A stretch of DNA of 30,739 nucleotides, taken from positions 1-30,739 of the forward strand of contig DATJGF010000181.1 of assembly GCA_035495315.1 (NCBI GenBank). Reading direction: 5' to 3'. Below are positions 8,515 to 18,554 of the stretch, piece after piece (the first letter of the stretch is position 1; each line of letters begins with the position of its first letter). The DNA comes from DATJGF01 sp035495315 (lineage in GTDB: Bacteria; Verrucomicrobiota; Verrucomicrobiia; Limisphaerales; UBA8199). The translations under genes were made by a program, and so were the position numbers. Under the pieces are notes generated by a model. It did not search any database and was not told the origin of the DNA. It saw only the letters and a program-made list of their open reading frames with translations.

Positions 8515-8652
8515 TTAACCGGGCAGGGAGTCGTCGAGCAGGGTCTCCCGCGAGGAGCTAGCAGTTTCATGCGCAAGAGGGAACCGCTCGATGCGCTTTT
8601 TGTCCGAGGTATCGCGGCACTTGCCGAAGTAGAAGGGCGTCGCGGCGCTCAT
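8515..8652 (-). CDS. Possible small protein, 45 residues
   Basis: A short ORF starting MSAATPFYFGKCRDTS and ending LLDDSLPG, on the same strand as rpoD upstream and the NYN gene downstream. It contains a basic middle (KKRIERF) and no membrane segment. Support is compositional: most codons end in G or C and use common codons, unlike the noncoding flanks. No Shine-Dalgarno or good promoter stands before the ATG and I do not recognise the family, so it could be chance. The remainder of the 443-bp gap between rpoD and the NYN gene (8327-8514 and 8653-8769) shows nothing but a hairpin at 8721-8752. The plus-strand frame across this gap has a low-complexity, non-protein-like translation. Confidence 0.35.
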   Translation of the reverse strand: MSAATPFYFGKCRDTSDKKRIERFPLAHETASSSRETLLDDSLPG

Positions 8653-8720
8653 TATGAGGGGAATGTTCTTCGCGTGTTTGCGCCTTCGCTGTTAACAACT
8701 AGGACGCGAAGACCCCAAGG

Positions 8721-8752
8721 AAACTGCGGAGCAAAGGACACTCGCGCAGTTT
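8721..8752 (-). terminator. Hairpin downstream of rpoD (putative terminator)
   Basis: Eight-bp arms AAACTGCG and CGCAGTTT, extended after a bulged base by GAG/CTC, begin 18 bp after the rpoD stop. There is no following U-run, so intrinsic termination would be weak; it may instead protect the mRNA 3' end. Confidence 0.4.
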
Positions 8753-8769
8753 GTCCTTCCCGATGAGCA

Positions 8770-10611
<1,842 letters not shown>

Positions 10612-10652
10612 ATTACTTCAAAATTCTAAACGTCACTAAAGTCGAGAGTGCA

Positions 10653-10680
10653 ATATTAGAAGCGACCGGACCCTAGTCAA
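10653..10680 (-). promoter_or_regulatory. Putative sigma-70 promoter of rpoD
   Basis: Minus-strand TTGACT (10680-10675) and TAATAT (10658-10653) are 16 bp apart, about 42 bp before the rpoD ATG. The stretch between the esterase stop and rpoD (10612-10803) also contains two copies of a GGCA(A/G)GATGCC unit near 10770 and 10792, which look like a short dispersed repeat. Confidence 0.45.
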
Positions 10681-10803
10681 GCGGGTAAAGGAAATTCAAA
10701 AAGCTGAACAGATGATGGGCAAGGGAAAGATTCGAATGATGAGAACTGATCGGTCGATTCATCCGCCGGGCAAGATGCCGGCTCTATGGCAGGCAGGATG
10801 CCG

Positions 10804-11571
10804 CTACGAGGTGAGGAGAAAATCGCGGATGAGTTTGATAAAGGCTTCGCGATTTTCGACATGCATCAAGTGGCCTGCGTGGGGAAGTGTCTCGAGACGT
10901 GCACCTGGAAAGAGTTGTTTAATAGCAGGCAAATCGGATTCGAGTAAATAGTCGGAATACTCTCCCCGAACGAACAATGTCGATCCCTTGAATGTACCTG
11001 CACCGTCCACCGCCTCGCGCAGGCGGTCGTAATTGTGGAATATTTCTTTGAGCCCGATTTTCCAGCGCAATCCCCCGCCGTGATCCAACGAGAGGTTCTT
11101 GACCAGGAACTGCCGCAGCGCCAAATCTGGAATCGGTGGCGCTAGCGCTTGAAGAACCTCTGTGCGCGTTTTGAATGCAGATAAATCGAGCGCCAGCAGC
11201 GCAGAAAAAATTGTTGCGTGACGTGGCGAATCGGCGCGCGGTGAAATATCGGCCACGATCAGGCTTCGGACCACGCTGGGGAACAGAAGCGCGAATTGCA
11301 TCGCAGTCTTGCCGCCCATTGAATGTCCAAGCAAGTGAGCGCTGCGTGACCCTTCGCGCTCGAGGAGTTCGGCGAGGTCTTTTGCCATGGCGGTGTAGGT
11401 CATCTCATCAGAATGCGGCGAGTTGCCGTGGTTGCGCTGATCGACGGCCAGGACATGAAATCGATCGGCGAGGTTCTGGCCGACCGAATGCCAATTATCC
11501 AGGGAACCGAAAAGACCGTGGAGGATGATTAACGGTTCCCCTGTGCCATAACTTTTGAAATTCAACTGCAT
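10804..11571 (-). CDS. Alpha/beta-hydrolase fold esterase (YbfF-like)
   Basis: A 255-residue single-domain alpha/beta hydrolase starting MQLNFKSYGTGEP. The oxyanion region is LIILHGLFGSLDNW; the nucleophile elbow is GHSMGG (Ser near residue 82); an acidic member lies near FVRGEYSDYL; the catalytic histidine is in HAGHLMHVE near the end. DQRNHGNSP after strand 4 is typical of the YbfF/acyl-esterase branch. I chose the ATG at 11571 because it lies at the usual family N-terminus and overlaps the stop of the GT4 gene by 10 bp, implying translational coupling; the frame extends to 11616. It ends the large glycan-type cluster. It may cleave acyl or thioester groups, which would fit a cluster that also encodes a phosphopantetheinyl transferase, but that link is inference. 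Confidence 0.85.
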   Translation of the reverse strand: MQLNFKSYGTGEPLIILHGLFGSLDNWHSVGQNLADRFHVLAVDQRNHGNSPHSDEMTYTAMAKDLAELLEREGSRSAHLLGHSMGGKTAMQFALLFPSVVRSLIVADISPRADSPRHATIFSALLALDLSAFKTRTEVLQALAPPIPDLALRQFLVKNLSLDHGGGLRWKIGLKEIFHNYDRLREAVDGAGTFKGSTLFVRGEYSDYLLESDLPAIKQLFPGARLETLPHAGHLMHVENREAFIKLIRDFLLTS

Positions 11572-12698
11572 GCGCGCGCGTAGACCTGGAGCATTTCGGT
11601 CGCGGTCTTTTGCCAATCGAATTTGTCAGCCTGGGCGAGCCCAGCCGCCCGCAAGCGGTTGCGCAAAGCGGAATCCGTTGCCACTTTGTATAACTCACGA
11701 GCAATGGAATGAATATCCTCAGGCTCCACGATTGCGGCGGCATCGCCCAAGACTTCGGCAAGCGACCCGCGTGCTGAGGCAATTACCGGGCAGGCACACG
11801 CCATGGCCTCTAAAGGCGGCATGCCGAAACCTTCATATAATGAAGGATACACAAACGCGTCGGCGGCTCGGTAAAGCTGCGGCAGGTCCTCATCGGAAAC
11901 GAAGCCCAGGCAGCGAATGTCAGCCGCCACCGAGGAAGCTCGGATCGCTGCTTCGATAACCTCTGCCCCATGCCACTTACTGCCGGCAAAAGCCAAACAC
12001 CAGTCGGAGTGTGTCGCGGCTTTGAACTCTTCAAACGCTGAAATCAGTCGAGTGTGGTTTTTGGCTGGATGTTCCAACCGCGCGACATAGAGGAAAAACG
12101 GGGATTGCAGATCATACTTGCCGGCCGTCCACTCAGTGGCGGTCTCTTTTGCCCCTGGGTGGAAACGATCGTGTTCGATTCCGTTGTAAACGATGGTGAC
12201 ACGCTCTCGCGGAATGTGAAAAAATCTCTCGATATCCCGCGCGGTGTTGTGACTGATAGCGACCAAGGCATCCTGGCGTTTGGCGAGGCGCCGCGCGACC
12301 ACCTTGCCATAGAACATGCGTTTCCAATCATATTTCTTGGGCACATGGAACGGTGCGAGGTCGTGAATGGTGGCGACGACCGCGCACGGTTTACGCCACA
12401 GCATCCGGCGATAGCTCGGCACGTGCAAAACCTGCAGCTGATGCGTCCTGGCCAGCGCCGGCAAATGCGTTTGATGCCACAAGATGTTTTTTACCGGCGG
12501 CCGAAAAGCCTCAGACACGCTCACCAACTGCATTCCTTTCCTGGCAAAGTCGAAAAGCGGCAGATCATTCTCGAGGACAAATAATGTGAAGGTGTGTTCG
12601 CCCGAAAAAGGAATCAGCCGGCGCAGCAATGCCAAGAGATATTGCCCAACACCACTCTGCCCACGTTGGATTACGGAAGTGGAAATGCCGATGCGCAT
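11562..12698 (-). CDS. GT4-family glycosyltransferase
   Basis: A 378-residue GT-B glycosyltransferase. The N-terminal domain begins MRIGISTSVIQRGQSGVGQYLLALL and contains HQTHLPALA and VVATIHDLAPFHVP. The linker region has VAISHNTARDIERFFHIPRERVTIVYNGI, and the C-terminal nucleotide-sugar domain has FFLYVARLEHPAKNH and the EX7E-type motif YPSLYEGFGMPPLEAMACACPVIA. It transfers a sugar from an activated donor to a growing glycan or lipid acceptor at the cytoplasmic face of the membrane. It begins 8 bp after the 720-residue membrane protein and overlaps the esterase by 10 bp, so all three are probably translated from one message. Donor and acceptor are not predictable from sequence. Confidence 0.92.
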   Translation of the reverse strand: MRIGISTSVIQRGQSGVGQYLLALLRRLIPFSGEHTFTLFVLENDLPLFDFARKGMQLVSVSEAFRPPVKNILWHQTHLPALARTHQLQVLHVPSYRRMLWRKPCAVVATIHDLAPFHVPKKYDWKRMFYGKVVARRLAKRQDALVAISHNTARDIERFFHIPRERVTIVYNGIEHDRFHPGAKETATEWTAGKYDLQSPFFLYVARLEHPAKNHTRLISAFEEFKAATHSDWCLAFAGSKWHGAEVIEAAIRASSVAADIRCLGFVSDEDLPQLYRAADAFVYPSLYEGFGMPPLEAMACACPVIASARGSLAEVLGDAAAIVEPEDIHSIARELYKVATDSALRNRLRAAGLAQADKFDWQKTATEMLQVYARACS

Positions 12699-12706
12699 GT
12701 CTGGGG

Positions 12707-14869
12707 CTAGGAGTTGCGGGACGCGATGGCACCGAGGTGATTATGGAGGCGGTAAAGGCGAAACCGAACCGTTTTTCGCCACAGCTCTTCATCACCGGGA
12801 TTGATCTCAATGCCGATGGCACTTGGCCGTTTAGCTTCGCGCCCTTGATAGAGCCGCAAGACATCGTCAGTGTTCAACTGAAGCGGGCTGAGGAGAAAGC
12901 CGGCGGCAAGCATTAAAGGCGGGGCTCGGAAGCGGAGCGCCTGCGCGTCGGCGGACGTGCTGGACCATACGAGCAAACGGCTTTTGGCAGGTTGGTAGAA
13001 GAATTGCCTGAAATATCCAATTAGAGTTGGTTCGAGGTCGAGCTCAAGCCAGAGGTTGGTTTCACCGAATTCTGAGAGGCTTAGGCGTTCGCCGATTTGA
13101 AAGGTGCCTTCGCGCAAGAGATTTAGCGATGCCGTTTCGTTTCGAGCGGACTTCAACAACAGAAAGGCACCTTCACTGCCGGCGGGTTCATAATTGATCA
13201 ACAGGTTTCTCAGCAGCAGAGCATCTTCAAGCGAGGGAAACTTGCGGTCCATGGCCATCAAACGAAATAACACAAATTCAGGTCGGGCGGAGGATTGATA
13301 GAAACGTTCATTCCAACGCATCAACGGTGAAGAATAGGCGGCGTAAGTCTGGAAAACGGGTCGTGGCCGATAATTGAAGTCATTAGCGAGGACGGCCATT
13401 TGTTCGCACCCAAACATATCGACAGTAGCGCGTCCGGCAATTAGGCGTAAGGCAGGCAATTGGTACTGGTGTCGTTCCGCCTCTAATGGCTGGCGTAATT
13501 GGTCGCGATACCGGGAGGGCTGCACCAGATGTGAGAAGTTAGTAGGCAGGGACCGCAGTGGTTCCAGGAATGAGTTTTTCCAATCTCCGGGGAGGATCAT
13601 TGTTTGGACCGTGAGCAAGGACCAGATACAGCAGACTGTAGTGAAAACAGTTTCCCAAAACTTCGGTCCTGGAAATTTCCGGAACCCCTCTCGGAGCATT
13701 GTGATCCTGAACAAAGTCTCTCGGCGCTCGTTGGGCATTTGCGGAGTCAAGCCGCCGAAAACCAGAGCGAGAATCGGTGCGAACCCAAAAAAGAAACCCG
13801 CATGGTAGAGATCTGTGCGGACGAAACCGTGCTTCCAGACCAGGAACAACGTCGCACAAGCCCAACAGAACAGGAAGCCGCGTTGGATCGTAGAAGATGT
13901 TGTCGTTTCAGCGCCTGCTTTTGAAGCAGAGGCTTTGCACCTCTGTCTTAGAGGACAAAGGCTGGCCGTGAAGACGGCACCTATTGCCAAAAGACCCGTT
14001 AGCAGGCCGCGTCCGCGGAGCACGACGGAACCTTCGTAGCCCATTGCGCTGTTGTAGCCCTGAGATGTGATTAGCGCGCGCGCGAGGAAGGTACCCAGAT
14101 TTAATGGGCTTTGGCCCGCAATCATCCACCCGGCGATGAAGCAGACCAGAGCGAGAGCAGGTAATATCCGACTGAGCAGCCTATAACCGCGGAAAACCAG
14201 GCAGCAGCTGATTACCGCCAATGTCCAGCAAGCTATCAGCAACAAAGTGATTTTGACCAGCGCGGCAAACGCGGCGACACTCGCGAGAACCGACACATAA
14301 ATTGCAAGATTTCGACCGACTCCGACCGTGCAGAGCAGCGCCCAGCACAGCAGGTTAACTTCGAGCAAAAGGTCCGCTCTGGGATAAGTGTTGGACAATA
14401 AGAACAGGTACACGCCGATGAGCGCAACCCTCCGCACCCACCTAAGATGCGTGGCTACGAGGCAAATACCGACCGCGCCAAGCAAACTGAGCAGAAAGTC
14501 CGTTAGCAGGCGGCCGAGCGAAGCAGAGGATGCGTAAGGAGTGGCGAGGAATCCGAGTGGTCCGTATGTAAATACGATATCTGTGCCGAATTGCAGCCGG
14601 TGCACGTGTGCGTATTGGAGCACCGCGCTCCACGAGGCATCGGCAGTCGCCGCGGTATCTGATGGGTCAGGCACGCGGGGGTTCGGTACCGTTGCCAGTG
14701 CCAGAACGATTGTGCTGCAGATTAATAGGCAGCGGGTGAGGAAGCCCGAGAAACCCTGAGGATCAGTATTCGCTGCCGGACCGGGCTTCGGCGGTTGCGC
14801 ACCCATTTCCGCCACACTGGAATGCGGTCCTTCAGCAGGATTTTCTTGGCGATCAGAAGAGAGCGGCAT
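12707..14869 (-). CDS. Large multi-pass membrane protein of unknown function in the glycan cluster
   Basis: A 720-residue protein with a hydrophilic N-terminal tail (about 1-40) and roughly ten hydrophobic segments between about residues 43 and 410, followed by a soluble C-terminal part of about 300 residues. A conserved-looking segment after the first transmembrane helix (DASWSAVLQYAHVHRL, then FGTDIVFTYGPLGFL) is familiar from uncharacterised bacterial membrane proteins that I cannot name. The architecture (N-terminal membrane bundle, acidic first loop, soluble C-terminus) recalls GT-C sugar transferases, but I see no diagnostic catalytic motif. It lies 116 bp after the GT26-STAS gene and 8 bp before the GT4 gene. 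A role in glycan transfer, polymerisation or export is inferred from context only. Confidence 0.75.
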   Translation of the reverse strand: MPLSSDRQENPAEGPHSSVAEMGAQPPKPGPAANTDPQGFSGFLTRCLLICSTIVLALATVPNPRVPDPSDTAATADASWSAVLQYAHVHRLQFGTDIVFTYGPLGFLATPYASSASLGRLLTDFLLSLLGAVGICLVATHLRWVRRVALIGVYLFLLSNTYPRADLLLEVNLLCWALLCTVGVGRNLAIYVSVLASVAAFAALVKITLLLIACWTLAVISCCLVFRGYRLLSRILPALALVCFIAGWMIAGQSPLNLGTFLARALITSQGYNSAMGYEGSVVLRGRGLLTGLLAIGAVFTASLCPLRQRCKASASKAGAETTTSSTIQRGFLFCWACATLFLVWKHGFVRTDLYHAGFFFGFAPILALVFGGLTPQMPNERRETLFRITMLREGFRKFPGPKFWETVFTTVCCIWSLLTVQTMILPGDWKNSFLEPLRSLPTNFSHLVQPSRYRDQLRQPLEAERHQYQLPALRLIAGRATVDMFGCEQMAVLANDFNYRPRPVFQTYAAYSSPLMRWNERFYQSSARPEFVLFRLMAMDRKFPSLEDALLLRNLLINYEPAGSEGAFLLLKSARNETASLNLLREGTFQIGERLSLSEFGETNLWLELDLEPTLIGYFRQFFYQPAKSRLLVWSSTSADAQALRFRAPPLMLAAGFLLSPLQLNTDDVLRLYQGREAKRPSAIGIEINPGDEELWRKTVRFRLYRLHNHLGAIASRNS

Positions 14870-14985
14870 TTAAACACGCGTGAGCTGTTGGTCTCAGCAG
14901 AGACAAATTTTTACCGCGATGCAACGCCTTTTTCTTCCCCGAGTCCCGCTGCCAGGATGCGGCCGACAGCGTCGTGTTCCGTGCA

Positions 14986-16656
14986 TCAGGAAGACACGTG
15001 CTTAGGCTCACCGAGAAGGAACTCTTCAAGATGGGCCAGGCGAAGGACGTTGCGTACGGCGGGCTGCAGACCGCTAAAGGTGAGTTCCACTTGGCCCTGG
15101 CTGGCCAACTTGCGAAGCCGGATCATTAATCCCAAACCGGAGCTATCGAGGAAACGAACATTCGAAAGCTCAATCATCCAACGTCTACTAGTGGGGCTCC
15201 TTTCCATGTAAACCTGGGTTTGGTCCCACACTTTATGAATCGTAGCAGACGTGATATCACCGTGCCATTCCACCGAAATAACTCCCTCGCCGATAGAGAT
15301 CGCCCGGACGGCTTGTTCACGCATTCTGGTATCAATTAGTTGTCGCGCGCACAAGGGATCGTTGGCGCGCAGGAAAAAATCCTCAAGCCGTAGCAGGCTG
15401 AGTGCCCGCTGAACGACTGAGCTTGGCGAGACCAGAACAATTTCGCGGCCACGGTCCTGAGCGACTTTTTTCCATTGGATGAGTAGCCCAACTCCGGTGC
15501 TGTCAATGAATTTGACCTGACTCATGTCGAGGAGCCAATGTTGTCTGGTTTCGCGGATTTTTGGTGTGGTGGCCTGGTACTGACGAGCGGCGATTAGGTC
15601 CAACCGTTCGGGCAGGCAAACCCATTGGCAGGCGCTGTCAAACACGCTCGCAACGTCAGGTGATGCGTCGCTTTTGGCCGGAGCAGAAGCGGGTTTTGTT
15701 GGGGCGGAGTGAGTTTTCACAGAAGACTTTCGTTGCGCGTTAAACGCACGGCGGGCCTTCAGCTGCCACCATTGCGGCAGAATACTCCAGCCAAAGATAC
15801 CAAAATCGTTCGCATAGCGACGGAACAGCCGGCGCGGTTCCTGAACCAGGCGGAAGAGCCATTCGGTCCCGCTCTTTTGCATCCAGACAGGAGCGCGTTT
15901 AAGTGTGCCGCCAAGGAAATCAATGGTGCCGCCGACACCTGCGGTGAGAGGCACACCAAGGCTGCGATAGTGCATCGCAATCCATTTTTCTTGTTTAGGG
16001 CAGCCAAAGGCGACGAAGAGCAGGTCGGGTTCGGCGGCAAGGATGCGCTGTTTGATTTGGTCATGGTCCATCTCCAGCAATTCGGCAAAGGGCGGGGAGT
16101 AATAACCGGCGATGCACAATTCGGGATAGGTGTGGCGAAGCTGTTGCACCGCATGCTCCACCGCAACGGGAGTCGCCCCAAGGAAGAAAAGACGGTAACC
16201 TTTTTGCGCCGCAACGTGAATGAGCTTCGGAACAAGATCCGCCCCGGCGACCCGCTCGGGCAGCGGATTGCCGAGTAATCTTGAGGCCCAGACCAACGGC
16301 GTGCCATCGCACACCACCAGGTGTGCCTCGAAAAGGATCTTGCGCAACTCGAGGTCGCGTGACGCTTGCACCAGGAAATCTACATTGGGAGTGACGAGAT
16401 AATGCGGGCGCCCCGAGGCGATCATTTGCTCAATCAACGAGATAGCCTCCGCACCGGTCACATTATCAAAGGGAACACCCATGATCGCGATCGGCGGACG
16501 AGGCGCAAACAGAGAATCTGACGCCGCTTCACCGACCAGCGGAGCTGGCGGCGAAGTGGCAGTTTCAGAAGCCTGGGTGCTGCCAGCAGTCGACGTGGTG
16601 TCCCGCTCCGCTAACAGCGAGAGCGGCGACGAAGCCGTGCTTGGGTGTGAGTTCAT
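14986..16656 (-). CDS. WecB/TagA/CpsF-family (GT26) glycosyltransferase fused to two STAS domains
   Basis: A 556-residue fusion. Residues about 55-285 are a full GT26 domain: IAIMGVPFDNVTGAEA, VTPNVDFLVQAS, the catalytic-region CDGTPLVWASRLLG, ERVAGADLVPKL, FLGATP, LLFVAFGCPKQEKW and VGGTIDFLGGTLKRAP, plus the amphipathic C-terminal tail that attaches TagA-type enzymes to the membrane. An Ala/Pro/Lys/Ser linker (about 305-345) leads to STAS1 (about 350-435, FIDSTGVGLL at 383) and STAS2 (about 455-550, FLDSSGLGLM at 502). GT26 enzymes add an N-acetyl-amino sugar such as ManNAc to a lipid-linked sugar. STAS domains bind HATPase kinases, as in SpoIIAA/SpoIIAB. I chose the ATG at 16656; the frame extends to 16737. 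This start overlaps the upstream phosphopantetheinyl transferase by 92 bp. The fusion is not one I know from characterised systems. Confidence 0.9.
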   Translation of the reverse strand: MNSHPSTASSPLSLLAERDTTSTAGSTQASETATSPPAPLVGEAASDSLFAPRPPIAIMGVPFDNVTGAEAISLIEQMIASGRPHYLVTPNVDFLVQASRDLELRKILFEAHLVVCDGTPLVWASRLLGNPLPERVAGADLVPKLIHVAAQKGYRLFFLGATPVAVEHAVQQLRHTYPELCIAGYYSPPFAELLEMDHDQIKQRILAAEPDLLFVAFGCPKQEKWIAMHYRSLGVPLTAGVGGTIDFLGGTLKRAPVWMQKSGTEWLFRLVQEPRRLFRRYANDFGIFGWSILPQWWQLKARRAFNAQRKSSVKTHSAPTKPASAPAKSDASPDVASVFDSACQWVCLPERLDLIAARQYQATTPKIRETRQHWLLDMSQVKFIDSTGVGLLIQWKKVAQDRGREIVLVSPSSVVQRALSLLRLEDFFLRANDPLCARQLIDTRMREQAVRAISIGEGVISVEWHGDITSATIHKVWDQTQVYMERSPTSRRWMIELSNVRFLDSSGLGLMIRLRKLASQGQVELTFSGLQPAVRNVLRLAHLEEFLLGEPKHVSS

Positions 16657-17404
16657 ACAACGACCACAAACTGTTCTGATAAGGTGCGGGTAACCGAAGC
16701 AAGCGGGCGGGCTGCCCAGAAAGAAACGAGACTTCAACCTGATTGAGCAGGTGAGTGATTCCTTCGCCGGTGGCTTTTAACCAGGCTTCCTTACGAGTCC
16801 AAAGATTGAAAAAAGCCGGGAGTTTCTGCCTCGGGTCTAATTTTTGAAAAGCCGCGCATTCAGAGGGCGAGAAGAACCGCGCCACCAGATCTTCGATGTC
16901 ATCCAGCAAGCGAACCTGCTCGATATCGATGCCGATGGAGGTTCTGCGTGTCACCGCGATCAATAGCAGGTCTTCCGAGTGAGCCAGATTGAAATCCAGC
17001 GCGCGATTTCGACTAGCGGGGATCAAAGCTGGCTTTCCATTTGGACCATATACAAATTTCAATGAAGAGGGCTCCGTATTTAGATAAATCGAAAGGAGGC
17101 GCCGAAGCACCCCGCGGCCTGCCGTAAAGCGTCTTTGATGGATAGCGAACCGGAATCGCGCGGCTCGTTCTCGTTCATCTGGGGCGAGGCTTTCAGCGAG
17201 GCTTGCCAGCGTGTCAGGCTCTAGATCGAGCGAGGATGCCCATACATGAACGTGGCCGGGCACACTTAGGCTGGAACCGGATGTTGCTTCCGCTTCTCCC
17301 AGCTGCGCCTGCCAATTTGGCGGCGGCAATGGCCAACGGATATCGGTCCGGTTATCGGAGCCTATCCTCTGGCCCGGGGCTGTCTCGATTGCGCTATCAA
17401 CCAT
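16565..17404 (-). CDS. 4'-phosphopantetheinyl transferase (Sfp-type)
   Basis: A 279-residue two-lobed Sfp/EntD-family enzyme, which moves the phosphopantetheine arm from CoA to a serine of a carrier protein. Key motifs are GPNGKPALI (about 129-137), the Mg-binding IGIDIEQV (about 165-172) and FNLWTRKEAWLKATGEG (about 206-222). The first lobe has the usual W, L..DE..RA.RF...... GR..LR pattern. Its ATG at 17404 overlaps the upstream nucleotidyltransferase-like gene by 8 bp, and its last 92 bp overlap the start of the GT26-STAS gene. No acyl, peptidyl or aryl carrier protein is encoded in the window, so its substrate is elsewhere in the genome or is unrecognised here. Confidence 0.92.
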   Translation of the reverse strand: MVDSAIETAPGQRIGSDNRTDIRWPLPPPNWQAQLGEAEATSGSSLSVPGHVHVWASSLDLEPDTLASLAESLAPDERERAARFRFAIHQRRFTAGRGVLRRLLSIYLNTEPSSLKFVYGPNGKPALIPASRNRALDFNLAHSEDLLLIAVTRRTSIGIDIEQVRLLDDIEDLVARFFSPSECAAFQKLDPRQKLPAFFNLWTRKEAWLKATGEGITHLLNQVEVSFLSGQPARLLRLPAPYQNSLWSLYELTPKHGFVAALAVSGAGHHVDCWQHPGF

Positions 17405-18554
17405 ACTGTGGCCAAATATTCCTATAAGCAGCGAACCAGCCGCTCCAGTCGACTGCTTTGGTCATCAGCTGTTCTTGCAGATGACGTCGCACCTTGGGTT
17501 CATAAGTTGCCTCGTCTTGCCACAAAAGTAGCGGCAGCGTGTTGAATAGACGCTCTCGCGGATAACGATTCAAGGCGCGGCCCAATAGAGCTTTCGGTCC
17601 GAACGTGCGCAGGTTTAGTAGGTAATTCAAAAATGTCCGGGAGCCGGCGCATTTCTCGAGCGGACTTAGCGCATAATCGAGTGGGGTCAAGAATGCGTGA
17701 CCCAACCGTCGGCTCTCTAACCAAACCCATATCTGAAAGGCCAGTTGCGAAAGCTCATTGGCCTGGCTCTTGAAAATCTTATTTGTGTAATTAATGCGCC
17801 AGGGATGGAGTTTGAAGTCGATTCCCTGCGCATGACCACTTTGTATTGTCTCGAACTCAGGAAGCATTTCTGCCGCATTTGAGGCGAGCAGTCTTTTGTG
17901 GCGTTCGATACAGCTCCAATGGTATTGCCCAAAAATTGTCAGCAGCGCATCGCCCAAAGCGAGTCGCAACTTTGATAAGTTTCGACCAATGAAGTCGGCC
18001 TGGTCCTCGCTCAGGATGGAGTGTTCGGCTAACAACGACCTGGCCAGCAGCAAGCCGGTGCACCGATTCAGCAGCAAACGAGTGGCTTCGACACGCGGGA
18101 GCGCTGTCGGATCGAGGTGATGTTCGCAGCCATCAAAGGTGTTTTCTTTTCCCCAGACCGTTCGGTGCTTCGCCACGAGGTCATATGAGAACATTGAAAT
18201 TGGACGGCGCTGCAATTCGGCGAGCGAGTCGATTTTAAATTCGATATGAACACCGGCGTCGGGAGAGAGCTGTTCGGCGAGAGCTTCAAGGACTTCTGAG
18301 TGCCGGCGGGCATTCAGCCAGGCAGGTCCCTTCAAGAAGACGTAGAATTCCAAGTCGTTATACGGCTTATCGCCGGATTTGGTCTTCAGAACACCGCCCT
18401 CTCCGCGCCCATAGCCGCCGCCAAGTATGATCGCTTCGAGCTTTTTTGTCGGAAGCAGAGCCCGGAGCCCCTCGGAGACTCGTTCGCAAATCGCGCCGAG
18501 CTGTTGTTCCAGCCCCGCATCGCCGTCCTTTGTGAATCGTTGAGGCGATCTCAT
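17397..18554 (-). CDS. Nucleotidyltransferase-fold protein of unknown specificity
   Basis: A 385-residue protein when started at the ATG at 18554, which forms an ATGA overlap with the GT2 stop; the frame runs open to 18692. Residues 45-52 read GGGYGRGE, and NDLE follows at 66-69 before FYVFL. This spacing is the G-[GS]...D-x-[DE] signature of the polymerase-beta nucleotidyltransferase superfamily, with D67 and E69 as candidate metal ligands and a possible third acidic residue in HIEFKID near 102. The remaining 280 residues are mainly helical and unlike families I know. It may activate a sugar or modify a small molecule for the cluster, or be a degenerate nucleotide-binding regulator. It is tightly coupled on both sides. 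Confidence 0.6.
   Translation of the reverse strand: MRSPQRFTKDGDAGLEQQLGAICERVSEGLRALLPTKKLEAIILGGGYGRGEGGVLKTKSGDKPYNDLEFYVFLKGPAWLNARRHSEVLEALAEQLSPDAGVHIEFKIDSLAELQRRPISMFSYDLVAKHRTVWGKENTFDGCEHHLDPTALPRVEATRLLLNRCTGLLLARSLLAEHSILSEDQADFIGRNLSKLRLALGDALLTIFGQYHWSCIERHKRLLASNAAEMLPEFETIQSGHAQGIDFKLHPWRINYTNKIFKSQANELSQLAFQIWVWLESRRLGHAFLTPLDYALSPLEKCAGSRTFLNYLLNLRTFGPKALLGRALNRYPRERLFNTLPLLLWQDEATYEPKVRRHLQEQLMTKAVDWSGWFAAYRNIWPQYG

Noticed and set aside
8344..8766. 140-codon plus-strand frame between the NYN gene and rpoD
   Set aside because: Composition is Arg/Ser/Pro-rich with no domain or ribosome site, and the opposite strand carries a better small ORF and the rpoD hairpin.
14891..14904. 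Small hairpin GTCTC-AGCA-GAGAC followed by a T-run on the plus strand
   Set aside because: The T-run is on the wrong side for the minus-strand transcripts in this region, and nothing is transcribed on the plus strand here.
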